A DNA stretch of 33,526 bases from Acidimicrobiaceae bacterium (GTDB taxonomy: Bacteria > Actinomycetota > Acidimicrobiia > Acidimicrobiales > Aldehydirespiratoraceae). Position 1 is the first letter of the stretch; every line of letters begins with the position of its first letter. The stretch spans positions 1 to 33,526 of the forward strand of contig VYBO01000109.1 in NCBI GenBank assembly GCA_009844405.1, given 5' to 3'. This document shows positions 1 to 7,582 of this stretch, one piece after another. The notes under the pieces are model-generated. The model searched no databases. It was given only the letters and a program-made list of their open reading frames with translations, and was not told the DNA's origin. A program made the position numbers and the translations under genes.

Positions 1-49
1 CCACGGCCCCGCCCCGTATGGGCCGGGTCGCCCGCCTATCCGCGGGGCC
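1..49 (-). repeat. Dispersed palindromic repeat, single copy cut by window edge
   Basis: Read on the minus strand this segment nearly matches the repeats at 14237-14274 and 14309-14346; against the second copy and its right flank about 44 of 47 positions agree. Its ends are inverted (GGCCCCGC at one end, GCGGGGCC at the other), as in REP-like or MITE-like elements. It has no duplicated core here, so it acts as an unoccupied reference for the duplicated copy near 14.3 kb. The element may continue left of the window. From 50 to 290 I see no gene and no further structure. Confidence 0.75.
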
Positions 50-290
50 TCTAGGTCCGCTCCGCGAAGCGGGGAAGCGTTCGAATTCTGCTGGGAGCAC
101 AGTCGGTTTCATCCGTGTTGCCGCGGCCCTCACCAGGATGCGGTGCCGTGCCGCGCGACGAACTGGGTTGAGACTGGCTCTGGCGCTCCCAGCCTCCATC
201 TGATCTCCCGCGCCGACTCGCTCGTCTGCCCCGACAGCATGGCGAGCGCCTCACTGCGCGCCCTCGAACGCCTCGCCTCCGGCAACGCTG

Positions 291-1460
291 CTACAAGCCT
301 GGGCTGGGGGGCGGTTCGGTGAAGCCCTCGGCGGCGGCTTGGATTTCGACGAATTGGCGGACCGTGGGGTCGGCGAATGCGACTCGGCCGCGGCCGACGG
401 AGCTCACCAGGCCGACACCGAGCAGCCGCCTGCGGTAGGTGCTGACGCTGCGGGGGCCGTGGCCCCAGCGCTGACCGACGTCGGTGACAGCGCTGCTGGC
501 GGCATCGATCAGCATGGCAGCCAGGAACCGCTTGTCGAGGTCTGACAGTCGATGCCACACCGGGCCGTGGACATGCCTCCCGAACTGCTCGCTCGCGTCG
601 GCCGCCGCCCGTCTGACCTCGTCGGCGGTCACGCCCCGCGCCAGGTCCTCGGCGTCGTCCCAGACGTACGAGCCGATCAGCTGAACCAGATACGGCTGGC
701 CCATGGAAGCCCCCACCGCGATGCCCAGGGCCTCCTCTCCGATTCGGCCGCCCGCCTCCTCGATGGGCTGACGCAGCGCGGCCGCGGCCTCCGATGGGCG
801 CAGGTTGCCGATCTCGTGCCGGACGCACCGCTGCAAGAAGGTGCTCGCGTCTCCCGACAGCAGCCGGCCCTCCAACTCGGGCAGAGCCGCACCCACGAAC
901 GCCACGGGCCGCCCGGCCCGGCGCGACACGAGTTGGAAGACGTTGCCGAACTCCCTGATCTCGTCGATCTCGCTGACGTGCATCTCGTCGACCGTCACCA
1001 GCAGCCCCGCGCCCCGCTCGGCGAGCAGATCCCCCAGATCGGCCATCGCCTCCTCCAAGCCGGGGGCCGACTGCCCGGCCGCGCCCGGCGCGAGGCGCTC
1101 GGTCTGGATGCCGGTGCCCATGATCGACACACCGGTCACGACGCGCCCCGGGGCAGGCTCGTGCTCGTCGCGCAGCACGGCGAGAGCGCTCGACGCCTTG
1201 GATGCGATCTGGTCCACCAGCCCCCTTCTGCCTGCCGCGGCCGACGACACGACCACCCACCCCTGCGCCTTGGCACGATCCTCGACAGCGTTCAGCAGCA
1301 CCGTCTTGCCGACGCCCCTCAAACCCCACAGCAGTGTCGCGTAGCTCGGGCTACGAATGCTGCCGAACACCAGGTCGAAGCTGCTCAAGACGTCGCGCCG
1401 GCCGGCCAGCACGGGAGGACTGATGCCGAACGACGGAGAGAACGGATTCGCAAACCTCAC
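291..1460 (-). CDS. AAA+ ATPase with C-terminal winged-helix (Orc1/Cdc6-like class)
   Basis: The 389-residue protein has a Walker A motif, GLRGVGKT, at residues 46-53 and a Walker B motif, LLVTVDE, at 153-159. Its C-terminal third (about 290-370) reads like a winged helix that ends in a FADPTVRQF segment. This layout is common in actinobacterial ATP-binding proteins of the AAA/Orc-like group, which are often found in mobile or accessory regions. The cellular role of the group is not settled. The start is GTG at 1460, with AGGAGG about ten bases upstream. The gene stands alone, beside a decayed SWIM-type remnant and a broken toxin gene. The ATPase call is firm; function beyond nucleotide-driven DNA or protein remodelling is not shown. 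Confidence 0.85.
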   Translation of the reverse strand: MRFANPFSPSFGISPPVLAGRRDVLSSFDLVFGSIRSPSYATLLWGLRGVGKTVLLNAVEDRAKAQGWVVVSSAAAGRRGLVDQIASKASSALAVLRDEHEPAPGRVVTGVSIMGTGIQTERLAPGAAGQSAPGLEEAMADLGDLLAERGAGLLVTVDEMHVSEIDEIREFGNVFQLVSRRAGRPVAFVGAALPELEGRLLSGDASTFLQRCVRHEIGNLRPSEAAAALRQPIEEAGGRIGEEALGIAVGASMGQPYLVQLIGSYVWDDAEDLARGVTADEVRRAAADASEQFGRHVHGPVWHRLSDLDKRFLAAMLIDAASSAVTDVGQRWGHGPRSVSTYRRRLLGVGLVSSVGRGRVAFADPTVRQFVEIQAAAEGFTEPPPSPGL

Positions 1461-1506
1461 ACCAGTGAGCCTCCTCCAGTGTCCGCGGACGGCATCGGGA
1501 CTTGCC

Positions 1507-1585
1507 GTACAGGATTCTAGCGATCAGCTTGCAGAAGAATTGTTTCTTGCGGAATATTCTGTTTCTGCGGGATCTTTTTTGACCG
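1507..1585 (-). promoter_or_regulatory. AT-rich promoter region of the AAA ATPase gene
   Basis: This is one of the few AT-rich stretches in the window. On the minus strand TAGAAT (1514-1519) could be a -10 box, but no good -35 is visible. An imperfect direct repeat, TGTTTCTTGCGG (1541-1552) and TGTTTCTGCGG (1560-1570), lies upstream of it and could bind a regulator. Assignment rests on position and base composition only. Confidence 0.3.
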
Positions 1586-1607
1586 TCTCGCTGCACCGAT
1601 GTGCCTG

Positions 1608-1811
1608 CTACCAGCCCTGGGCGTCGAGCAGCGCCTTGAGTCTGCGCGTGGCCTTGTGCTCGGTGCGGACACGCTCCAGCAGCGACGCGAGCCGTCTCGG
1701 CTCGCCTGCCGAGTCGGCCAAGCGGCGGACGCGGACCATCAGATCGACTGCGGATTGGTACTGGTTGGCCTTCTTGCGGTCGATGATCGCCAGAGCGACC
1801 GGCTCGTACAC
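1608..1811 (-). pseudogene. C-terminal remnant of a SWIM zinc-finger-type protein
   Basis: The 67 residues (YQSAVDLMVRVRRLAD, then LLERVRTEHKATRRLKALLD) resemble the helical tail that ends many actinobacterial SWIM zinc-finger proteins. No CxCx(n)CxH SWIM motif is present, and a stop codon lies in frame just upstream of the GTG at 1811. It therefore looks like a 3' fragment rather than a complete gene. It lies between the AAA gene and a broken toxin gene, in a stretch of decayed DNA. A small intact gene cannot be excluded. Confidence 0.5.
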
Positions 1812-1890
1812 GGCGATGTTGCAGAAGAATCAACCGACGTCTTGCAGGACATTTGGGTCGACCTATTGCAGCCCCATGCGGCCGTCGCTC

Positions 1891-2339
1891 TCACCAGGGG
1901 CGGAGTATTTCCACCCGGTCGCTGGCGACCTCATCGGAGGCGGTGAACAGCGGCGTGTCGAGATACTCGGCCAGAATGAGCGCCGACCACGACTCAAGGG
2001 CGTCGACTGCGTCCGAGCCCGCTCGGGCCAGTGTCTCAGCAACAAGCATCCTGACTGGGAACCACTCGTCGACGGCCGAGAGCGCCCACCCGACCTCCTC
2101 TTCGATCACATCCGGGCGACCCTCGTGGCGGGCGGCCATGAAGCGCCCGATCGTCAAAGCCGACCAGTCAAGCGCCAGAATCTCCGCGCTGAGCGGAGCT
2201 GTCCCCTCGAGCGGCAGACCGGCGGTTCGCTGGTGGTGTGGCCCACCGCCAGAATCTCCGCGCTGAGCGGAGCTGTCCCCTCGAGGGCTCCCGACACCAC
2301 GAGCATCCCCCCGGCGTCATGGACGACACTACGTGCCAT
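1891..2339 (-). pseudogene. VapC-like PIN toxin gene, frameshifted by a 74-bp insertion
   Basis: Two reading frames together spell one PIN-like protein. The N-terminal frame (ATG at 2339) runs MARSVVHDAGG to SAEILA. The second frame repeats SAEILA and continues LDWSALTIGRF to LAEYLDTPLFTASDEV, the usual end of VapC proteins. Removing the 74 bp between the two 39-bp repeats joins the frames into 124 residues, the normal VapC size. The gene overlaps the upstream antitoxin gene by 11 bp, as in vapBC operons. Several acidic PIN residues are not obvious even in the joined protein (HDAGG in place of LDASA, ESWSA in place of YDA), so it may already have been inactive. The present gene should give only a truncated product. 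Confidence 0.75.
2173..2285. repeat. Repeat-insert-repeat unit 1 (39-bp repeats, 35-bp insert) in vapC
   Basis: Identical 39-bp direct repeats lie at 2173-2211 and 2247-2285. Between them is a unique 35-bp insert (2212-2246) with no similarity to either flank. The repeat is toxin coding sequence and carries an internal dyad, CTCCGC/GCGGAG, around GCTGA. The 74-bp gain breaks the reading frame. It is one of four such units in the window. Confidence 0.95.
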
Positions 2340-2553
2340 CTTTCCGGCGCAGGCGCCGCCGGACGGCCTCGAACTCCGCGCGGCTCATGGGCTCGGTGTC
2401 GCGGACCAACTCCGCCGGAGAGGGGCGCGCGGCGATTCGCGTCAAGTGGTCACGCACGTACTGCTGCACCGATAGGCCCGCAGCCTCGGCCTGCTGCCTC
2501 AACCGCCGGCCCACGTTGTCGTCAAGCCCCTTGATGTTGAGGTCCATACCCAT
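2329..2553 (-). CDS. VapB/FitA-like antitoxin
   Basis: This 74-residue protein (MDLNIKGLDDNVGRRLRQQA, then GLSVQQYVRDHL) matches the ribbon-helix-helix start of VapB/FitA antitoxins. A short RPSPAEL linker and a charged toxin-binding tail follow. ATG at 2553 or ATG at 2547 could start it; the second gives MDLNIKG, closer to the family. It overlaps the toxin start by 11 bp (2329-2339), typical of translational coupling. Because the toxin gene is broken, this antitoxin is probably an orphan that may still repress its own promoter. Confidence 0.8.
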   Translation of the reverse strand: MGMDLNIKGLDDNVGRRLRQQAEAAGLSVQQYVRDHLTRIAARPSPAELVRDTEPMSRAEFEAVRRRLRRKDGT

Positions 2554-2639
2554 GATTCTACCAATCTGGTACCGGTCCCAGCTTCGGCTTCCCCCGGGCC
2601 CCCGACTGCCACACCGCAGCCACCCTGACGCAGATCTTT

Positions 2640-2693
2640 TGAAGAATATTGCATTATTTGTCTGATTTGTCGTGCATTGTACTGATATGTCAA
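2640..2693 (-). promoter_or_regulatory. AT-rich promoter region of the vapB-like gene
   Basis: On the minus strand TTGACA (complement of 2688-2693) is a perfect -35 box in an AT-rich patch of otherwise GC-rich DNA. Seventeen bases later only a weak -10 (ACAAAT) is seen. The patch is about 90-140 bp upstream of the antitoxin start. No operator palindrome was found. Confidence 0.35.
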
Positions 2694-2751
2694 GCAGGAC
2701 AGCGCCTACCGCCGGCGACGACGGCTAGGAGTGCGATCCGGTCGGCAGCGT

Positions 2752-3465
2752 TCAGTCGATGAGGCCTTCGGCGGTCGCCTTGTGCACCCCGGCGGCCCGG
2801 CCCGAAACCCCGAGCTTGTCCCAGAGTCTGGCCAGTTCGCGGTACATCGAGCGCTCCGAGTAGCCCATCTCGGACGCCACGTCGGCGATCGCCTTGCCGG
2901 ACACGAGCCTCTCCAGCATCAGCCGCTCAGCGGACTTGAGGGCCGGAGAGGCCTCAGAGTCGAGATACTGCTTCACCGCGACGCAGGCATCCTTCAGCCT
3001 GCGAGTGCCGTCCCGGGTGGTCAGCCCGGCCAAGGCGTCCCAGTGGACGACCCTGGGAGTGCCGGCCGTCAACTCCGGGGACACTGCCGGCCCTGACCGG
3101 TCCGGCCGCGGACCGTCGGACGCCAGCCAATCCTCGACGGTGATCGCAGCCTCGCGCATATAGGCGGCGACGATCGCCCAGTCCTCGGCCAACTCCGACG
3201 GAATCGAGAATCCTGCCATGGCGCTCAGGCTGTCACGGAACAGCTTTGCGATATCGCGCTGATACGACCACGGCAGAGACTCGCTGTATACGTGCACGGC
3301 CTCGCGGTGGTACTCGGCCGTCCAAGGCTCGCTGTGGGGGCCCTCCGGCACCCCGAAGCGATAGCACTCCAACATGGCGTCGGCGCCTCCGACCATGCGG
3401 CCGCAAGCGAGACGGACCCGCGCGAGAGCAAGGCCTTCGCTCAGTTCAGCGCCCACGACTCCCAC
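2752..3465 (-). CDS. LuxR-type HTH regulator with unrecognised N-terminal domain
   Basis: The last 60 residues form a GerE/LuxR-type helix-turn-helix: LVSGKAIADVASEMGYSERS, then LARLWDKLGVSGRAAG. No receiver, PAS or autoinducer-binding domain is recognised in the first 170 residues. The open frame continues upstream to 3648, but that part translates the TGGCAG repeat cluster, so I place the start at GTG 3465 (237 residues) or GTG 3456, which has GGGAG just upstream. The gene is divergent from two small membrane-protein genes, and the palindrome cluster between them is the natural place for it to bind. Its ligand or signal is unknown. Confidence 0.75.
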   Translation of the reverse strand: MGVVGAELSEGLALARVRLACGRMVGGADAMLECYRFGVPEGPHSEPWTAEYHREAVHVYSESLPWSYQRDIAKLFRDSLSAMAGFSIPSELAEDWAIVAAYMREAAITVEDWLASDGPRPDRSGPAVSPELTAGTPRVVHWDALAGLTTRDGTRRLKDACVAVKQYLDSEASPALKSAERLMLERLVSGKAIADVASEMGYSERSMYRELARLWDKLGVSGRAAGVHKATAEGLID

Positions 3466-3568
3466 AGTACCAAACTCGATCTGCCGGTGTAGCCCCAAGC
3501 GGGTCAGGCGCCACGAGAGGCTGGTGAGGGGTCTGTTTGGGAGCGGTGGGGTCGATTCCGGGGGGCTT

Positions 3569-3638
3569 TGGCAGAACTCTGCCAGCAGTTTGGCAGGTTT
3601 CTGCCACGATTCGGCCGAATCTGGCAGAGATTGGCAGA
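3569..3638. promoter_or_regulatory. Operator-like cluster of TGGCAG palindromes
   Basis: Two 16-bp palindromes, TGGCAGAACTCTGCCA (3569-3584) and TGGCAGGTTTCTGCCA (3591-3606), have centres 22 bp apart, about two helical turns. They are followed by a perfect 12-bp palindrome, ATTCGGCCGAAT (3609-3620), and two direct TGGCAG half-sites ten bases apart (3622 and 3632). The cluster lies in the divergent region between the LuxR-type gene and the small membrane-protein genes. That fits a multi-site operator for the adjacent regulator; the binding protein is inferred from position. Confidence 0.65.
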
Positions 3639-3736
3639 CATGGAGCATCCCGACGGTGCCAAGCTCAGTCCGTCAAGTCAACCGCCGGGGAAACCGTCCG
3701 AGGAATCAGGCGCCGGCCAACAGAGGAGAAGATGCC

Positions 3737-3871
3737 ATGTCAGACACCACCGGTCACATCACGGGCCATCGGCGCTTCGGCGCCAAGGGCTGGATCGCCG
3801 TCGCCGCGGCCACCACCGCGGCGGCCGTGCTGGCGATCCCGCGGTACCGCCGCAGCCACCGCGGCGTCTGA
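3737..3871 (+). CDS. Small single-span membrane protein (44 aa)
   Basis: The ATG at 3737 has AGAGGAGAAG just upstream, a good ribosome binding site. The predicted protein has a short polar start (MSDTTGHITGHRRFG), one hydrophobic helix (GWIAVAAATTAAAVLAI, about residues 18-34) and a basic tail (PRYRRSHRG). The positive tail suggests an orientation with the C-terminus inside. No family is recognised. It is the first gene downstream of the TGGCAG cluster and probably shares a transcript with the next gene 13 bp on. Confidence 0.55.
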   Translation: MSDTTGHITGHRRFGAKGWIAVAAATTAAAVLAIPRYRRSHRGV

Positions 3872-3884
3872 CGGCCGCCCGACC

Positions 3885-4310
3885 GTGACCTCCTTGGCGC
3901 CCAGCGACATGCTGCTGCAGGAACACGACGAGGTCCGGCTCCGGGGCGAGCCCCCCGGCCCACGCGGCAAGAACGGGCCCGGACCCTGCGGCATGCCTCG
4001 CCCCCAAGGCATGACGCAGGGCGTGGACGCGGCCCACCCTGGTGAAGGCGACGCTGCCTTCGCGCCCCACACACCGAGGATCCGGCGGGCTGCATCGGCT
4101 GACCCGGACTTGAGCCTCGGCTCCCTGGGATGGCTCGCGGTGCTGCTGGCCGCAGTGCTGTTGACGGTCCTTGCCCACGCCGCCAGCGTGCGCTCCGGCC
4201 AGATCGAGCACCGCGGGCCATCCCTCTTCACCGACCCGGCCTACGTTCTCGCCGATCCGGACCACCTGACCGCACCCGACGATCCATTGGCCGTCCCCGA
4301 CCGGCCCTGA
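3885..4310 (+). CDS. Hypothetical protein with one C-proximal membrane span
   Basis: From GTG 3885 (141 residues; ATG 3909 is an alternative) the frame encodes a Pro/Gly-rich polar region. A hydrophobic segment, LGWLAVLLAAVLLTVLAHAA, follows near residue 85, then an acidic Pro/Asp-rich tail. No known domain is recognised. It follows the 44-residue membrane protein by 13 bp on the same strand, so the two may act together and be controlled by the LuxR-type regulator upstream. High GC makes overlapping frames open, so the coding call is moderate. Confidence 0.45.
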   Translation: MTSLAPSDMLLQEHDEVRLRGEPPGPRGKNGPGPCGMPRPQGMTQGVDAAHPGEGDAAFAPHTPRIRRAASADPDLSLGSLGWLAVLLAAVLLTVLAHAASVRSGQIEHRGPSLFTDPAYVLADPDHLTAPDDPLAVPDRP

Positions 4311-4318
4311 CTGCCGCC

Positions 4319-4356
4319 GAGTCGGGGATCCGAGTCGGGGATCCGAGTCGGGGATC
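4319..4356. repeat. 13-bp tandem repeat, three copies
   Basis: GAGTCGGGGATCC is repeated head-to-tail at 4319, 4332 and 4345; the last copy lacks its final C. It lies between the ends of the converging membrane-protein gene and map. It looks like simple slippage. Confidence 0.9.
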
Positions 4357-4398
4357 GCTGCCCCGTGCCCGGCCAGCGGCCGGGCGACCGGGCGACCG

Positions 4399-5358
4399 CT
4401 AGCCGACCGGCTCGGTGAACAGGTCGTGGGCGCACTCGCCCGCCGGTGTGCGGGTCAGGATCTCGGCGCCGTCGGCGGTGCAGGCCAGGGTGTGCTCGAA
4501 CTGGGCGGTGCGGCGGCCGTCGACGGTGACCGCGGTCCACCCGTCGTCCCACATCGCAGCCTCCGGAGAGCCCAACGTGAGCATCGGCTCGATGGTGAAG
4601 GTCATCCCCTCGCCCAGGACCGTCGAGTGCCGGCGGTCGTAGTAGTGGGGCACCTGGAGCCCGGAGTGGAACTCCGTGCCCACCCCGTGGCCGATGAACT
4701 CCCGCACCACGCCGAGGCTGTGCCTCCAGGCGTGGTTCTGGATGGCCCGGCCGATGTCGGACACGGCCGCGCCTGCCTGCACGGCCCCGATCCCCTCGTG
4801 GAGCGCGACGCGGGTCTCGGCCACCAGGCGCCGGGAGTGCTCGTCCACCTCGCCGATCATCAGCGTCACCGAGGTGTCGCCGTGGACCCCCTCCCGGTAC
4901 ACCGTCACGTCGATGTTGACGATGTCGCCGGGGGCCAGGCGGCGCGAGTCGGGGATCCCGTGGCAGATCACCTCGTTGACTGAGGTGCATACCGACTTCG
5001 GGTAGCCCCGGTAGCCGAGCGGGCTCGGGTAGGCGCCCGCGGCCACGGCCGCGTCGTGCACGAACCGGTCGATGGCGTCGGTCGTCATCCCAGCCCGAAC
5101 CTGCCCGCACGCCGCGATCAGCACTTCGGCCGCGAGTGCGCCGGTTCGGCGCATGGCCTCCAGCTCATAGGGAGTGCGGGCCGGCGACGACGCCGGAGGA
5201 TGCGGCTCCCCGCCGGGCAGCGAGGCGTAGGGCGGTCGTTCGATGCCGGCCGGAACGCCACGTCGGGAGCTGACCAGCCCCCGACGCACCGGCGGATGCG
5301 ACGCCGGGATGCTGCTCGCACCCACACCGGCGGCAACCCGCCGCTTGCGCTTCGCCAT
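4399..5358 (-). CDS. map: Type I methionine aminopeptidase
   Basis: This enzyme removes the initiator methionine from nascent proteins. All five metal ligands of the family are present: D150 (NIDVTV), D161 (GDTSVT), H224 (GHGVG), E257 (TIEPML) and E288 (FEHT), plus the substrate-contacting His in ICHGI (H133). It has 319 residues from ATG 5358. The first 60 residues are a basic, Pro-rich extension like that of actinobacterial MapB-type enzymes, which may contact the ribosome. An upstream GTG-rich frame runs on through the minisatellite, but the MAKRKRR start is the natural one. It lies downstream of the S41 protease gene on the same strand, separated by a 237-bp gap filled largely by the repeat. 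Confidence 0.95.
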   Translation of the reverse strand: MAKRKRRVAAGVGASSIPASHPPVRRGLVSSRRGVPAGIERPPYASLPGGEPHPPASSPARTPYELEAMRRTGALAAEVLIAACGQVRAGMTTDAIDRFVHDAAVAAGAYPSPLGYRGYPKSVCTSVNEVICHGIPDSRRLAPGDIVNIDVTVYREGVHGDTSVTLMIGEVDEHSRRLVAETRVALHEGIGAVQAGAAVSDIGRAIQNHAWRHSLGVVREFIGHGVGTEFHSGLQVPHYYDRRHSTVLGEGMTFTIEPMLTLGSPEAAMWDDGWTAVTVDGRRTAQFEHTLACTADGAEILTRTPAGECAHDLFTEPVG

Positions 5359-5379
5359 CACTTCACAGGCTAGAGGCCC

Positions 5380-5502
5380 GTGACCACCGCACCCCGTGAC
5401 CACCGCACCCGTGACCACCGCACCCCGTGACCACCGCACCCGTGACCACCGCACCCGTGACCACCGCACCCCGTGACCACCGCACCCGTGACCACCGCAC
5501 CC
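5380..5502. repeat. 15/16-bp minisatellite, eight copies
   Basis: GTGACCACCGCACCC, with or without one extra C, is repeated eight times head-to-tail, starting at 5380, 5396, 5411, 5427, 5442, 5457, 5473 and 5488. The spacing is 16,15,16,15,15,16,15. It fills most of the gap between map and the S41 protease gene. Copies differ only in the C run, which suggests recent expansion and likely variation between strains. The rest of 5359-5595 shows nothing recognisable. Confidence 0.95.
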
Positions 5503-5595
5503 GCCGCGGGAGGCGGCCTCGTGCCGGCGTTCGTGGCCTCTGCGGAATCTCGGGTTGGTTCTACGGACTCTGTCCACACAACCACACCAAGAAAA

Positions 5596-7554
5596 TCAGG
5601 CGGGCGACAATTTCGAGCGGTTGCGGGCCCGCTCGAGGAAGAGGGCCATCTGGATCCGCGTGGTGGCCCGTTCCGGGCAGAACTCCAGCACCTCGGCCGA
5701 GCAGCCCTTGGTGATCCCCGCCGCGTGCAGAGCGTCGATGGCGGCCGCGTGGTGGTTGCCGTGCGTGTCGGAGAACCCCGCCGGCGGCGCGGGGGCGAAC
5801 CGGAACGCTCGCTTGAGGAAGCTCGCCGCCTGAGCGCGGGTGACCGGATCGTCGGGACAGTACCGGGCGGGTTCCGCGCCGCATCCGACCGTGATCCCCA
5901 GCTCGGCCAGCCGCTCCGCATGGGCCGCCCACCACCGGCCGGCATCGACGTCGGCGAAACGGGAGGTGCTGACCGGCGCCGGATCCTGGCCGTCGAGGAC
6001 CCGTACCAGCCACACCGCCAGCAGCCATCTCGGGATCGGATCGCCGGGGCAGAGGAGGCCGGGCCCGCACTCGGCGCCGGCGAGCACGCCGTCCTCCGCC
6101 AGGGCGGCCACCGCGTCGAACGACTCGCCGTCCATCTGGACGTCGGCCGGAAGGGCGCCGGGCAGCCCGGCCGCGGCTGCCGCGAGGCGGGTGAAGCCGA
6201 TCGGGTGCCAGCAGTCCGAGAGGTCGAGCTCCACGTCGGGCTCGACGCCGCCTTCGGCGCTGGCGCCGTCCGGTCCGAACCACCTGAACACCGTCACCCG
6301 GGCGCCGCCCAGCAGGGCGCCGTCGCGCGATTCCACGGGCTGGGTGACCTGGCCGGTGTTCTTGCCGTAGGTGGTCGCGCCCACCACGGTGGCACGGCCG
6401 TGGTCGCGCAGGGCCAGCGCCAGGACCTCGGACGCCGACGCCGACGACCCGTCCACGGCCACAGCGGTGGGCAGCCGTGCCGGGTTCGGAAGGCTGCCGT
6501 GCCCGCTGACCAGGTGACGAAGGGTGTCGAGCCTGGATTCTTCGCGGATCACGACCTGGCGGTCGTCCAGGAACATTCCGGCGATGTTGATGACGGTCTG
6601 CAGGTAGCCCCCGGGATTGCCCCGCAGGTCGACGACTATGGACTCCGCACCCGAGTCGAGCAGGGTCTCGAGTTCCTCGCCGACACGCTCATCAGCTCCT
6701 GTGCCGAAGGATTCGAGACGCAGGTATCCGATGGTGCCCGCCACCGTCCTGCTGGCGACCGCAGGGGCGGACACCGGTGCGGCCTCCATCCGGAATGTCC
6801 TCCTGCGGCCGTTCCGCTCGACGACGACCGGCACGAGGCTGCCCAACTCGAATGCGGGCAAGGCCGGAAGTCCGCAGCCCGAGCCCGACGGCGCCAGACC
6901 GGCAATGAGCAACAGGACGTCGTCGGGCCTCAGGCCGGCCTCCTCGGCCGGACTGCCCGGGAACACCTCGGACACGACCAGCCGGCACGTCTCGGACAGC
7001 ACGCTGCAGGCAACCGTGCCGTTCAACAGGCCCAGCCGCAGGCCGATCCCGGAGTACTTCAGGCCCGTGTTCAGTCGCGCCTGCATCTGCGCATACTCCG
7101 CGGGCGACATCAGGAAGGTGTTGGGATCTCCCAGCGAGGCGAACATCGCATTGGAGGCGGCCCAGACCGCGGCCGCGGCGTCGTCGACGGCGTCGATCTC
7201 CGCGCAGGTCTGCTCGAAGGCCGGCGAGGGCAGCGCACACGGCGGGGCGGCCCCGGCGCCCCTCGTGGCCAGCCCGGCCTCCCGGACCCCTTCGGCCGCG
7301 GCTGCGGCCAGGTCCTCGTCGGCCGGTTCGTCGACGAAGTCGTCCTTGAGCATCCGGTAGCTGTGGCACAGCAGCTCGAACACCGTCGGAGCGTCGTCGC
7401 ACGCAACCCGGGCGGCCGGGGCCTCGGCCTCGGCTTCGGCTCCGGTGGCAGGCTCAGGCTCGGCTCCGGTGTCGGCGTCCTGCGCGACCGCGACGGCAGG
7501 CCAGGCGACCAGAGCGCTCAGCAGCGCGGCCGCGGCCCGGCGTGCTAGCCGCAT
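5596..7554 (-). CDS. Secreted S41 (CtpA-like) protease with PDZ and three SLH-like repeats
   Basis: The 652-residue protein begins with a signal peptide (LARRAAAALLSALVAWPA, cleavage near AVAVAQ). A PDZ domain lies around residues 165-255 (GIGLRLG, FPGSPAEEAGLRPDDVLL). The S41 catalytic domain (about 265-430) carries DLRGNPGG, the SSASASE serine motif (371-377) and the catalytic lysine in TYGKNTG (K398). From about 480 to the end come three S-layer-homology-like units, each with the FADV/FSDT, GITxGC, CPDDPVTRAQ pattern. Protease plus wall-anchoring repeats suggests processing of exported proteins at the cell envelope. The repeat type with paired cysteines is familiar from Acidimicrobiia-like surface proteins. 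Length and motifs indicate an intact gene. Confidence 0.92.
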   Translation of the reverse strand: MRLARRAAAALLSALVAWPAVAVAQDADTGAEPEPATGAEAEAEAPAARVACDDAPTVFELLCHSYRMLKDDFVDEPADEDLAAAAAEGVREAGLATRGAGAAPPCALPSPAFEQTCAEIDAVDDAAAAVWAASNAMFASLGDPNTFLMSPAEYAQMQARLNTGLKYSGIGLRLGLLNGTVACSVLSETCRLVVSEVFPGSPAEEAGLRPDDVLLLIAGLAPSGSGCGLPALPAFELGSLVPVVVERNGRRRTFRMEAAPVSAPAVASRTVAGTIGYLRLESFGTGADERVGEELETLLDSGAESIVVDLRGNPGGYLQTVINIAGMFLDDRQVVIREESRLDTLRHLVSGHGSLPNPARLPTAVAVDGSSASASEVLALALRDHGRATVVGATTYGKNTGQVTQPVESRDGALLGGARVTVFRWFGPDGASAEGGVEPDVELDLSDCWHPIGFTRLAAAAAGLPGALPADVQMDGESFDAVAALAEDGVLAGAECGPGLLCPGDPIPRWLLAVWLVRVLDGQDPAPVSTSRFADVDAGRWWAAHAERLAELGITVGCGAEPARYCPDDPVTRAQAASFLKRAFRFAPAPPAGFSDTHGNHHAAAIDALHAAGITKGCSAEVLEFCPERATTRIQMALFLERARNRSKLSPA

Positions 7555-7582
7555 GACCGGCTCCGGGCGTCGGCAGATCGCA

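Noticed and set aside
60..100. Possible tRNA around GTTCGAATT at 81
   Set aside because: No acceptor stem or anticodon arm can be paired around it.
1529..1830. TTGCAGAAGAAT at 1529 and 1819 as terminal repeats of an element around the SWIM remnant
   Set aside because: A 12-bp match is expected by chance many times in 33 kb and no transposase or matching structure is present.
3466..3648. N-terminal extension of the LuxR-type protein to an upstream start
   Set aside because: The extra 61 residues translate the TGGCAG palindrome cluster (CQSLPD, LAEFCQS) and look like non-coding sequence.
5359..5577. Upstream extension of methionine aminopeptidase through the repeats (VRWSR units)
   Set aside because: It translates the minisatellite; the conserved protein starts at MAKRKRR.
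5473..7548. Long plus-strand frame of about 690 codons opposite the S41 protease
   Set aside because: The minus strand carries the complete protease motifs; the plus frame has no recognisable domain and runs through the minisatellite.
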